Of a DNA stretch of 35,741 bases, positions 26,269 through 35,373 are shown in pieces. The notes beneath the pieces were generated by a model, which saw only the letters and a list, made by a program, of their open reading frames with translations, had not been told where the DNA came from and searched no databases. The DNA comes from Gemmatimonadota bacterium (GTDB taxonomy: Bacteria > Gemmatimonadota > Gemmatimonadetes > Longimicrobiales > Longimicrobiaceae): NCBI GenBank assembly GCA_019348265.1, contig JAHWJV010000003.1, positions 1 through 35,741 of the forward strand. Direction: 5' to 3'. Positions within the stretch are counted from its first letter, which is position 1. Each line of letters opens with the position of its first letter. Both the position numbers and the translations under genes were made by a program.

Positions 26269-29136
26269 ATGACCGCGCTTTTCCGTAACGCCTTCGCCGG
26301 AGCGTTTACCTGTGGTATGGTCCTCCTGGCGCCGGCCATTTCGGCTGCCCAGGCCCAGCCAGACGCGGCTGCGGCGGCCGCTGACCAGGCCATCCCGACG
26401 GATCCGACGGTGCGAATCGGGACGCTCCCCAACGGGCTCCGCTACTATATCCGCAAGAACACCGAGCCGCAGAAGCGGGCGGAGCTCCGCCTGGTGGTGA
26501 ACGCCGGGAGCGTGCTGGAGGATGACGACCAGCGCGGGCTGGCGCACCTGCTGGAGCACATGGCCTTCAACGGAACGCGCAACTTCGAGAAGCAGGAGCT
26601 CGTTCGGTACCTTCAGTCGGTGGGGATGCGCTTCGGCCCGGACGTGAACGCGTACACCAGCTTCGACGAGACGGTGTACATGCTCACCCTTCCCACCGAC
26701 AGCGCCAGGGTGCTCGAGACCGGCTTCCAGATCCTGGAGGACTGGGCGCACGGCATCTCCCTCGATTCGGTGGAAGTGGAAAAGGAGCGTGGGGTGGTGA
26801 TCGAGGAGTGGCGCCTCGGTCAGGGCGCGCAGTCGCGGATGCGAGACAAGCAGTTCCCGATCCTCTTCCGCGGGTCCAGGTACGCGGAGCGCCTCCCGAT
26901 CGGCACGCTCCAGAGCCTGCAGACGGCGAAGCCCTCGGCCGTTCGCCGGTTTTACCGCGAGTGGTACCGCCCCGATCTGATGGCCGTGGTCGCGGTCGGC
27001 GACTTCGATCCGGACCGGATCGAGGCGCTCATCCGCCAGCGCTTCTCGGGCATCGCCAGGCCGGCGAACCCGCGGCCGCGCCCGGTCGTCCCCGTGCCCG
27101 ACCACGCGGAGCCGCTGGTGGCGATCGCCACCGACAAGGAGGCGTCGTATACGCTGGTCGGGCTGCTGTACAAGCAGCCGGTTCGGTCGATGAAGACGGT
27201 CGCCGAGTACCGCCGCAGCGTGGTCGAGTCGCTGTACAATGGAATGCTGAACGAGCGCTTCCTGGAGATGACCCGGCGCGCGGATGCGCCATTCGCGCAG
27301 GCGTTCTCGGGACAGGGACGCTTCGTACGGGCGAAGGAGGCCTACCAGCTTCAGGCGGTCGTTCCCGAGACGGGGGTGGAGCGTGGGCTGGACGCGCTCC
27401 TCACCGAGGCGGAGCGCGTCGCCCGGCACGGGTTCACCGCAACCGAGCTGGAGCGGCAGAAGACGAGCGTGCTCCGTTCGATGGAGCGCGCCTACGCAGA
27501 GCGGGAGAAGGCCCCGTCGAATCAACTCGTCGAGGAGTACGTCCGCCACTTCCTGGTGGAGGAGCCCACGCCCGGCATCGCCTTCGAATACGAGCTCTAC
27601 CAGCGCGTCCTGCCGGGGATCACGCTCGCGGAGGTGAACGCCCTCGCGCGCGAATGGCTGACGGACGAGAACCGTGTGGTCATGGTGAATGCGCCCGACA
27701 AGCCCGGCGTCCAGATCCCCGGCCAGCAGGCGCTTCTGGCGGTATTCGGCGCTGCCGAGGGCAAGGAAGTAACGGCGTACGTGGACGCGGTCTCGGACGT
27801 TCCTCTGCTGGTGAAGCCAGCGCGCGCCGGCTCGGTGACGAGCGTTCGGGAAGTGCCGGAGGTAGGGGTCACCGAATGGCGGCTCAGCAACGGTGTACGC
27901 GTCCTGCTCAAGCCCACCGACTTCAAAGCGGACGAGATCCTCGTAACCGCCTACAGCCTGGGGGGCGCGTCGCTGACGGAGGATCGCGACTACATCGCGG
28001 CCCTCACCGCGGGGATGATCGCTACCCAGGCGGCGAAGCTCGGCGAGCTCGACCCCACCGCCCTGCGAAAGAGCCTCGCCGGCAAGGCGGTCCAGGTGGC
28101 TCCGTCCCTCGGGGCCATCGATGAGGGGATTAACGGACGTGCCTCGCCGAAGGATCTGGAGACGCTGTTCCAGCTCGTGCACCTCTATTTCACCGCGGCG
28201 CAGCCGGACACCCCGTCTTTCGAGGGGCTGCGCAGCCAGTTGCGCAGCGTCTACCAGAACATGGCGGCGAACCCGGAGCAGGCCTTCCAGGATTCCGTGC
28301 AGGCGGTGCTCACGCAGCACCACCCGCGCGCCCGTCCGTTCACGCTCCAAACGGTCGACCAGATGGACCTGAACCGCTCCCTGACCATCTACCGCGACCG
28401 CTTTGCGGATGCAGGTGACTTCACCTTTACCTTTGTCGGCAACTTCAAGCCAGAGGAGCTGCGGCCGCTGGTCGAGAGCTATCTCGCTACGCTGCCGACG
28501 ACGGGAAGGAGGGAAACCTGGCGCGACCTGGGCATCGAGTACCCGCGTGGCGTGGTCCGGAAGGAGGTGCGGCGGGGGGTGGAGCCGAAGAGCACCAGCC
28601 GGCTCGTCTTTACCGGACCATTCGAGTTCACCCGCGAGAACCTGCACGCGATGAGCTCGCTGGCCGATATCCTTCGCGAGCGGCTGCGCAACGAACTACG
28701 CGAGGAGCTCAGCGCCACCTATGGCGTCTCGGTGAACGCCAGCGGGGTGAGGGACCCGAAGCCCCTCTACCGGCTGGACATCAGCTTCGGCTCCGCGCCG
28801 GAGCGGCGCGAGGAGCTGACCGCACGCGTGCTGGCGCAGATCGACAGCCTGCGCACGAATCCGCCGTCGGCACAGGAGGTGGCCACCGTCCAGGAGCAGC
28901 AGCGCCGTGCACTGGAGACGAACCGGCGGCAGAACGGCTACTGGCTCAACCTGATCACGTCGTACGACCGTCGCGGCTGGGACATCCGTGAAGCGCTTCA
29001 GGAGGAGGAGCGGGTCTCGGGGTTAGATCCGCGCGTGATCCACGAGGCGGCACGGCGTTATCTCGACACCCGGAACTACGTCCACGCCTGGCTGGTTCCA
29101 GAGACACAGGGCGCGCCGGCTACACCGGCTCGCTGA
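26269..29136 (+). CDS. M16-family (pitrilysin-like) zinc metallopeptidase, two-domain, secreted
   Basis: LPNGLRYYIRKNTEPQKRAELRLVVNAGSVLEDDDQRGLAHLLEHMAFNGTRNF (HLLEH inverted zinc motif). Confidence 0.95.
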   Translation: MTALFRNAFAGAFTCGMVLLAPAISAAQAQPDAAAAAADQAIPTDPTVRIGTLPNGLRYYIRKNTEPQKRAELRLVVNAGSVLEDDDQRGLAHLLEHMAFNGTRNFEKQELVRYLQSVGMRFGPDVNAYTSFDETVYMLTLPTDSARVLETGFQILEDWAHGISLDSVEVEKERGVVIEEWRLGQGAQSRMRDKQFPILFRGSRYAERLPIGTLQSLQTAKPSAVRRFYREWYRPDLMAVVAVGDFDPDRIEALIRQRFSGIARPANPRPRPVVPVPDHAEPLVAIATDKEASYTLVGLLYKQPVRSMKTVAEYRRSVVESLYNGMLNERFLEMTRRADAPFAQAFSGQGRFVRAKEAYQLQAVVPETGVERGLDALLTEAERVARHGFTATELERQKTSVLRSMERAYAEREKAPSNQLVEEYVRHFLVEEPTPGIAFEYELYQRVLPGITLAEVNALAREWLTDENRVVMVNAPDKPGVQIPGQQALLAVFGAAEGKEVTAYVDAVSDVPLLVKPARAGSVTSVREVPEVGVTEWRLSNGVRVLLKPTDFKADEILVTAYSLGGASLTEDRDYIAALTAGMIATQAAKLGELDPTALRKSLAGKAVQVAPSLGAIDEGINGRASPKDLETLFQLVHLYFTAAQPDTPSFEGLRSQLRSVYQNMAANPEQAFQDSVQAVLTQHHPRARPFTLQTVDQMDLNRSLTIYRDRFADAGDFTFTFVGNFKPEELRPLVESYLATLPTTGRRETWRDLGIEYPRGVVRKEVRRGVEPKSTSRLVFTGPFEFTRENLHAMSSLADILRERLRNELREELSATYGVSVNASGVRDPKPLYRLDISFGSAPERREELTARVLAQIDSLRTNPPSAQEVATVQEQQRRALETNRRQNGYWLNLITSYDRRGWDIREALQEEERVSGLDPRVIHEAARRYLDTRNYVHAWLVPETQGAPATPAR

Positions 29137-29199
29137 TCCGACCGAACGGGAGCTCGAGGTCGGCCTACCGCTTCATTATCTCCGAGACGCCTGCACCGG

Positions 29200-29829
29200 A
29201 TGTCGCACGTAGTTCTGCTGGGGGACTCGATCTTCGACAACGCCGCCTACGTGGCGGGCGGACCGGACGTGGTGACGCAGCTCCGCGCCATCCTGCCGGC
29301 GGGCTGGCGTGCGACGCTCTGCGCGGTCGACGGCGCGGTGGTTTCCGGTGTGGAACGGCAGCTCACGCGGATGCCAGGGGACGCCACCCATTTGGTGCTG
29401 AGCATCGGCGGAAACGATTCGCTGGGCCACATCGGCATTCTCGATCGGCCGGCGCGCTCCACTGCCGACGCACTCGATCTTCTCGCCGGAATCGGAAGTA
29501 CCTTTGCCGGTCATTACGGCGAGATGCTGGAGGAGGTGCTCGCCCACGGCCTTCCCACCACCGTCTGTACCATCTACGAGGGAGCTCTTCCCGACCCGGC
29601 GCTGCATCGGCGCGCCAGGGTGGCGCTGCACGCGTTCAACGACCCGATCGTCCGCGCCGCGCTCGAGAGCGGCTCCTCGCTGATCGACCTTCGCCTCGTC
29701 TGCAACAATCCGGGCGATTACGCCAATCCCATCGAACCATCGGTGCAGGGCGGCGAGAAGATCGCGCGGGCTATCGCCGCCGCGGTCGGCGTCGGCCACG
29801 GCGGACGGCGGAGCGACGTGTTCAGCTGA
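29200..29829 (+). CDS. SGNH/GDSL hydrolase
   Basis: HVVLLGDSIFDNAAYVAGGPDVVTQLR; LVLSIGGNDSLGHI. Confidence 0.82.
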   Translation: MSHVVLLGDSIFDNAAYVAGGPDVVTQLRAILPAGWRATLCAVDGAVVSGVERQLTRMPGDATHLVLSIGGNDSLGHIGILDRPARSTADALDLLAGIGSTFAGHYGEMLEEVLAHGLPTTVCTIYEGALPDPALHRRARVALHAFNDPIVRAALESGSSLIDLRLVCNNPGDYANPIEPSVQGGEKIARAIAAAVGVGHGGRRSDVFS

Positions 29830-29908
29830 GCCCGGTCGCGAAACCCTCGCGAGGGCCGCTCCGTAGGATTCGGATATCCGATCTTCTTACCCACAGCGCA
29901 AACTCCAT

Positions 29909-30214
29909 ATGGACCAGGACCTCGCACCCATGATCGTGATGGTCACCGCCATTCTGACGACTGGCGGTGTGCTGATCCTGCGCCCGGTCGCCAAGCATCT
30001 CGCCGAGTACCTCCGGAGCCTCACGGAGCAGAGCCGCCTCGGCGCGGGCGGCGCCGTCGCCGAGAACGCGCAGCTCCGCGAGCTGCTTTCCACCGTTGAG
30101 AGCCGGCTCGCGCTGCTGGAGGAGCGGCAGAACTTTACCGAGAACCTGCTGAGCGCGCGTCGCGAGCCGCCTCCGCTGGCTCCGGAGCGGAAGCGGCTCC
30201 CGGTCGAGATTTGA
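29909..30214 (+). CDS. Small membrane protein with C-terminal coiled coil
   Basis: PMIVMVTAILTTGGVLILRPVAKHLAEYLRSL...ENAQLRELLSTVESRLALLEERQNFTENLL. Confidence 0.6.
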   Translation: MDQDLAPMIVMVTAILTTGGVLILRPVAKHLAEYLRSLTEQSRLGAGGAVAENAQLRELLSTVESRLALLEERQNFTENLLSARREPPPLAPERKRLPVEI

Positions 30215-30370
30215 CATCGGGAGCTAGCTCCGCGGCCCCGCCCTCCCTCCATGGGGATGTACTTGGCCATGACAGGCGTTGGACCGGCCCCAGCTCGTCG
30301 CCGTGATACCGCGTGCGCACTGGGATCCCCGTCCGCTTCGCCAGGTGGACCGGTGAGGACCCCGGCGGCG

Positions 30371-31573
30371 TCAGGGGGTTCGGATCGCCGGGAGTCGGAT
30401 GATGAAGGAGGAGCCGACGCCCACCCGGCTCTCGAGCTCGAGCGCACCGCCCATCTGTTGAACCAGGCCGTGCGAGATGGCGAGCCCGAGGCCGACCCCC
30501 GGCACACCGGCCGTGCCGGCGCTGCGGTAAAATGGCTCGAAGATGGCCGCCTGCTCCGCTTCGGGAATCCCCGGGCCGCTGTCGGTGACCCGGATCTCGC
30601 CCCAGGCGGCGCCGTCGACGAGCCGCTCGGAGGTGGTGACGGAGATGGCGCCGTCCTGCGGCGTGAACTTCACCGCGTTGCCGATCAGGTTTACGAGTAC
30701 CTGGCGGATGCGTGCGGCGTCGCCCGAAGCTATCACGTCCGCCTGCTTGCCGAGGTGGAGCGTCTGCAGCTTGGCGTCGGAAGCGGGGATCAGCATGTGA
30801 ACGGCCTCACGCGCGACCTCGGCGAGCCGAACCGGCTCGGCGGTGATCCTCACCACGCCTGCGCTGAGGCGAGCCATGTCCATCACGTTGTCGAGCAGGG
30901 AAAGCAGGTGCCTGCCGCTCATGCGGACACGCCCGATCGTCTCGCGTTGTCGATCGGTGATCGGGCCCTGCATCTCCTCCTCGAGAATCGCGCAGTACCC
31001 GTCGATCGCACCCAGCGGGGTGCGGATGTCGTGCGCGAGAGTGGCGAGGGCGCGGTCTTTGGCGCTGGTAGCGCCTTCGCTGGCCCGCAACCGGTCCTCC
31101 AGCTCGATCCGCACCTCGCCCCCGAGCCGGGCGTTCTCCACCGCCACCGCCGCCTGATCCGCGAGAGCGGACAGGAGCGATTCGTCGTCGTCCGTGCACC
31201 CCTGCCGCAGGGCCACGGCCAGCAGGCCCGTGACCACGCCACCGACCACGAGCGGAACCGCGATGAAGTAGTCGTCGGGAACGGCGAGCAGCCCCTGGAG
31301 CCTGCCGATCACCTCGTCCGTCACGGGGGCGCGGAACCGGGCGATCAGCTCCTCGTCGATGCCATGCGCCGCGCGCACGTGGAGGAGCCCCTCCGCGTCG
31401 GCGAGCATGAGCACGGCGGCCGACGCATCGAGGAGCTCGGCGCCGCGCTCGACCGTGAGCCGAGTCACCTGGTCCATCGACGTGGTGTACGTCAGCGCGC
31501 GGCTGATCTCCGTCAGCCTGCGGAGCTGTGCGAAGCCCGGGTCGACGGTCGCGAAAGTGGAGCCTTCGTTCAT
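30371..31573 (-). CDS. GAF-domain sensor histidine kinase
   Basis: GAF region; ATLAHDIRTPLGAIDGY H-box; LVNLIGNAVKFTPQDG, VTDSGPGIPEAEQAAIFEPFYR, GVGLGLAISHGLVQQMGG. Confidence 0.93.
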   Translation of the reverse strand: MNEGSTFATVDPGFAQLRRLTEISRALTYTTSMDQVTRLTVERGAELLDASAAVLMLADAEGLLHVRAAHGIDEELIARFRAPVTDEVIGRLQGLLAVPDDYFIAVPLVVGGVVTGLLAVALRQGCTDDDESLLSALADQAAVAVENARLGGEVRIELEDRLRASEGATSAKDRALATLAHDIRTPLGAIDGYCAILEEEMQGPITDRQRETIGRVRMSGRHLLSLLDNVMDMARLSAGVVRITAEPVRLAEVAREAVHMLIPASDAKLQTLHLGKQADVIASGDAARIRQVLVNLIGNAVKFTPQDGAISVTTSERLVDGAAWGEIRVTDSGPGIPEAEQAAIFEPFYRSAGTAGVPGVGLGLAISHGLVQQMGGALELESRVGVGSSFIIRLPAIRTP

Positions 31574-33000
31574 TCCAGGATGGAAACGCCAGCCGCGCTG
31601 ATGGCGAACTCGCGGACGCGGCTGTCATGTGCACTGCCGCGCGTTTTGAGCACGCGCAGCTTACGGCGGGTGCGCTCCTCCCCGTCCACCGTGAGCAGCA
31701 CGACGTTGTCGGACAGGTAGCTCATCGCGTTCTGCATCCCGTGCCCCGCGATCGTGTTGCCGGTCGTCTCGAAGTTCAGAACGCTGGTGATGGTGCTCAC
31801 CGCGAAGTGCTGCACCAGCGCGTAAAGGTAGTCGTGCAGGCGTTGCGGATCCGTGGCCGCGCTCGCCAGGTCGCCCAACGCGTCTATGACCAGCCGTCGG
31901 ACGCCGCGCTGCTGAATGCGCCGGAACATGTCGACGATGATGCTGTCGATCTGCAGCTCGACGGGGGACGCGTACACCAGATCCAGGCCGTGCGCCTGGG
32001 CCTGCTCCGGGTCCCCGCCCAGCGCCCGGATGGTCCGAATCAGCTGAGTCGGGTTTTCCTGGAAGTTCATGTACAGCGTGGGCTCCCCACAACGCGCTCC
32101 CTCCAGCGCGAACTGCAGCCCGATCGTCGTCTTCCCCGCACCGGAGGGGCCCGCCAGCAGCGTCGTCGTTCCGCGCCAGAGCCCTCCGTCCAGCATCTCG
32201 TCCAATCCCTGGATTCCGGTGGAAATCCGCTCCGTCGCGGGCTCGTAGCCCTCCGGCATCCGCGGGCTGACCAGTCTCGGGTAGACGTCCAGGCCCGAGC
32301 TGGTGATGCGGAAGGCGTGCGCTCCCTCCAGGTAGCGGCTCCCGCGCAGCTTGTACACGCGGAAGTAGCGCTCGTCGCGGTTGCCGAGGCGTCGGCGTGA
32401 AAGCTCGACGATTCCGTCGGCGACCGCGAACTCCGGGTAGAGGAGGATGTCCTCCTCCGTGTATTCCCCCAGCAGAAATGCGGTGGTTCCGTATGCCGTG
32501 AGCAGTGCCGTCATCTCGTAGACCATGCGGCGCCGCTCGGCAGCGGATGGGGCCAGGTCGTGGACCGCCTTGAACGAATCGATGACGATGACCTTGGGAG
32601 AGAGCGTCTTGATGGCAGCGTGGAGCAGCGGGATCAGCGCGCCGGCTCCCTCCTTCGCCAGCTGCGGCCCCACATCCTCGTAGATCACCTGAGTACCGAG
32701 CTTCGTTTCGTCGAAGAAGCCGAACCCCTGCAGGTAGCGAACGACCTTCTCCAGCGGCTCCGACAGCGTGGTGAAGTACAGGATCGGCCGGTCGTCACTG
32801 GCGTTGTGGAAGATCAGCTGCTCGGCGAAGATCGTCTTCCCCGAGCCAGGATGCCCCATGATGATGTTGATGGAGTTCGACGGGAACCCACCGCCCAGGA
32901 TGTGGTCGGCTTCGGGGTTGCCCGCGCTCATGCGCTCGGTGTTGTCGTCCACCTCTCTCCTGGAGCTGACGCGGCGGTCCGGAATTATTTCGACGCCCAC
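31570..33000 (-). CDS. Double-domain KaiC-like RecA-superfamily ATPase
   Basis: Two Walker A motifs (GHPGSGKT; GPSGAGKT) with Walker B VIVIDSFKAV and RLVIDALGDL; C-terminal LKTRGSAHDSRVREFAIS typical of KaiC; GTG start overlapping the receiver gene. Confidence 0.87.
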   Translation of the reverse strand: MGVEIIPDRRVSSRREVDDNTERMSAGNPEADHILGGGFPSNSINIIMGHPGSGKTIFAEQLIFHNASDDRPILYFTTLSEPLEKVVRYLQGFGFFDETKLGTQVIYEDVGPQLAKEGAGALIPLLHAAIKTLSPKVIVIDSFKAVHDLAPSAAERRRMVYEMTALLTAYGTTAFLLGEYTEEDILLYPEFAVADGIVELSRRRLGNRDERYFRVYKLRGSRYLEGAHAFRITSSGLDVYPRLVSPRMPEGYEPATERISTGIQGLDEMLDGGLWRGTTTLLAGPSGAGKTTIGLQFALEGARCGEPTLYMNFQENPTQLIRTIRALGGDPEQAQAHGLDLVYASPVELQIDSIIVDMFRRIQQRGVRRLVIDALGDLASAATDPQRLHDYLYALVQHFAVSTITSVLNFETTGNTIAGHGMQNAMSYLSDNVVLLTVDGEERTRRKLRVLKTRGSAHDSRVREFAISAAGVSILE

Positions 33001-33401
33001 TGTTCCTCCAATGCTCCAATGGGGTGCGCCGCGATCAGCTGTTGGACCGCCGACAGAAAGACCGACTCGACCAGCGGCTTGCGCAGGAACAACTTCGCTC
33101 CGGCCTCCGACGCGCGTGCACCGGCGGCGAGAATGCTGAAGACTAGAACCGGGATGTCCCGCGTGGCGGGGTTCTCCTGCAAGCGGCGGCTCAGCGCGAG
33201 ACCGTCGATCTTCGGAATCAGAATCTCCGTCACGACCAGCAGCGGCCGAATGGCGAGCGCGCGCTCGAGTGCGGCTTCCCCGTCGTCGACGAACTCGACG
33301 GTGAAGCCGGCCTGGTTCAGAAAGTAGCTCTGCAGATCGCGGACGCTCTGACTGCGCTCCGCGATCAGGATTACACGTGAATCTGGATGCTGATCCTGCA
33401 T
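32985..33401 (-). CDS. Stand-alone receiver-like protein with atypical phosphorylation site
   Basis: VILIAERSQSVRDLQSYFLNQAGFTVEFVDDGEAALERALAIRPLLVVTEILIPKIDGLALSRRL...IPVLVFSILAAG...LFLRKPL. Confidence 0.82.
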   Translation of the reverse strand: MQDQHPDSRVILIAERSQSVRDLQSYFLNQAGFTVEFVDDGEAALERALAIRPLLVVTEILIPKIDGLALSRRLQENPATRDIPVLVFSILAAGARASEAGAKLFLRKPLVESVFLSAVQQLIAAHPIGALEEQWASK

Positions 33402-33596
33402 CCAACCTCCTCAGACGGAGAGTTGCCCGACCAGCGTGAGACAGGGAGGGGACGGACCGGTGCGGATAGAGCCGCCGAGCATCGGATGCAACATGCGCGC
33501 CCTGCTCCGGCCCGTGGGGATTGTCCCGCGCTCGACACTATCGCAGTTTGTGCGCGGGTCTTGGAGCTTGTACCCCACTCTTCCACCTTCGCTTCA

Positions 33597-34289
33597 ATGT
33601 CCACCTCCACGCGCGTCTTCCTGGTCCGCCACGGCGCCACGATCCTCACGGCGGAGGACCGCTTCGCCGGCTCGAGCGACGTTCCGCTGGCCGACTATGG
33701 TCGAGATCAGGCGCAGCGGCTGGCGCTACGTCTGGCCGGGGAGGCCGTCGCGGCGGTGTATGCCTCGCCGTTAGGGCGAGCGGTGGAAACGGCGCAGATC
33801 CTCGCCCGCCCGCACCGACTCGACGTGAGGGAGCGCTCCGAGTTGCGCGAGATCTCGCACGGCCGCTGGGAGCAGATGACGCGGCAGGAGGTGGAGGCGG
33901 AGTACCCGGAGGAGGTCGCCGCCTGGGACGACGATCCCTTCACCTTCGCGCCCGCCGGCGGCGAGTCCGGCCTCGCCGTAACCTCTCGCGCCCTGCCGGC
34001 GTTGATCGACATCGTGCGGGCGCATCCGGGCGAGAACGTGATCGTGGTCTCCCACAAGGCGACGATCCGGCTGCTCCTGAGCCTGCTGCTCGGCTTCGAT
34101 CCCCGACGCTATCGCGATAACCTTGACCAGAGCCCCGCCGCGTTGAACATCGTCGACTTCCGCAATCCCACGCGTGCGCGACTCACCCTGTTCAACGACA
34201 CCTCGCACTACGCGGAGGCGGGGCTCGCCATACCGGCCGTCCCTGGCGCGCGCCTCTCGAAGTGGTGGGATGACCTGCCTAGCGAGTAG
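33597..34289 (+). CDS. Histidine phosphatase (phosphoglycerate mutase-like) family protein
   Basis: RVFLVRHGATILTAEDRFAGSSDVPLADYGRDQAQRLALRL...ASPLGRAVETAQIL...VIVVSHKATIRLLL. Confidence 0.92.
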   Translation: MSTSTRVFLVRHGATILTAEDRFAGSSDVPLADYGRDQAQRLALRLAGEAVAAVYASPLGRAVETAQILARPHRLDVRERSELREISHGRWEQMTRQEVEAEYPEEVAAWDDDPFTFAPAGGESGLAVTSRALPALIDIVRAHPGENVIVVSHKATIRLLLSLLLGFDPRRYRDNLDQSPAALNIVDFRNPTRARLTLFNDTSHYAEAGLAIPAVPGARLSKWWDDLPSE

Positions 34290-34292
34290 CCG

Positions 34293-34448
34293 TTCTCCCG
34301 CGGCGAGCTCCAGAAGGCCGGGAAGAAGCCCGACCCGGGGAAGTCGTGCGTGCGCTTCCGCTAGCTGGGGTGACCTCCCGCTCGAATCGATGGGTGGCCC
34401 GTAGCGAGCATCACCCCGAAAGAGTACATCGCGAGCTACCAAAGAGCC
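34293..34448 (+). pseudogene. C-terminal remnant of a DUF1801-like protein with frameshifts
   Basis: FSRGELQKAGKKPDPGKSCVRFR* / GDLPLESMGG / ASITPKEYIASYQRA across frames. Confidence 0.55.
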
Positions 34449-34463
34449 GGGGTGGGTGAGGTA

Positions 34464-34735
34464 GGGGTTCTCCCCACGCGCCTGGGAAGATCCCAGCAAA
34501 TCGTCTACCTCGAGATCGATGGCGTGTTGAGCGTCGACGAGGTTCGGACCTTTCGCCAGCGGCTCCAGAGCGACCCGGGTGGTCGGAGCCGTTCGGGCGA
34601 CTCATCGATGCGCGGGAGGTGTCACCGCACGTCGCTCCGGCCGACGTCCGCCGCCTCGCCGATCTCGCCCGGCTCGTGCAAAAGCGCGGGCTCGGCGATC
34701 TCCGAGCCCGCGCGTGGTGTTTCCGGGACGGCTCA
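34464..34735 (+). pseudogene. Frameshifted, truncated STAS/PATAN-like hypothetical gene
   Basis: SQQIVYLEIDGVLSVDEVRTFRQRLQSDPG (frame 1) continues as WSEPFGRLIDAREVSPHVAPADVRRLADLARLVQKRGLGDLRARAWCF (another frame). Confidence 0.5.
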
Positions 34736-35227
34736 GGCCATGAGCTTCGCGAGCGTTCGCGGGGCAACCTGCTCCAGGAAGCTGGCCATGGCTTCCTCTT
34801 CGGCCAGGCTCTCCTTCAGGATGCTGGCGCACTCCTTGTGCCCCAGAACGTTCGCCATAGCGATCGCGGTGCGGTACGCGGCGATCTCGTAATGCTCGAC
34901 CCGCAGGCCGGAACCGAGGTCGAACGCCTCGAGTAGCTGCTTCGAGGGCTTTTCCTCGGACTTGAAGGAGTCGTGCTCCTCCTTCAGCCCGATCGCCGCC
35001 TCGCACTTCTCAGCTTTGGCCTTCTCGCCGATCGAGGCGAAGGCCTTCTCGAGCCGCTCGATCTGCACGGCCGTCTCCTCGACATGCTTCTCGAGGCGCG
35101 CCTTCACCTCCGGGTCGTTCGTCTCCCGGATCATCGTCTTCGTGGCCGTGGTGAAGCGCTTCTCGGCATAGAGAAGGTCAGCCAACTCGTGCTTCAGCAG
35201 GTCCTTGGGCTCGGTCATTTCCGCCAT
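34733..35227 (-). CDS. YciE/DUF892 ferritin-like protein
   Basis: KDLLKHELADLLYAEKRFTTATKTMIRETNDPEVKARLEKHVEETAVQIERLEKAF. Confidence 0.88.
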   Translation of the reverse strand: MAEMTEPKDLLKHELADLLYAEKRFTTATKTMIRETNDPEVKARLEKHVEETAVQIERLEKAFASIGEKAKAEKCEAAIGLKEEHDSFKSEEKPSKQLLEAFDLGSGLRVEHYEIAAYRTAIAMANVLGHKECASILKESLAEEEAMASFLEQVAPRTLAKLMA

Positions 35228-35373
35228 GATACCATCTCCGGGTCGGGTAGTAAGAAACTCGTGGGGTCGGGCTCCGTGCAAAGACCTTGCCCGCGACGGC
35301 TCATTTTCAGCCGCCCGGGAAGCGATTACATTCGGCTCGCGCGCTCGTTCCCTTCCCCGCTCGATAGGGCCTG

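Noticed and set aside
26191-28647. 818-aa minus-strand ORF
   Set aside because: Antisense of the M16 peptidase, low-complexity charged composition.
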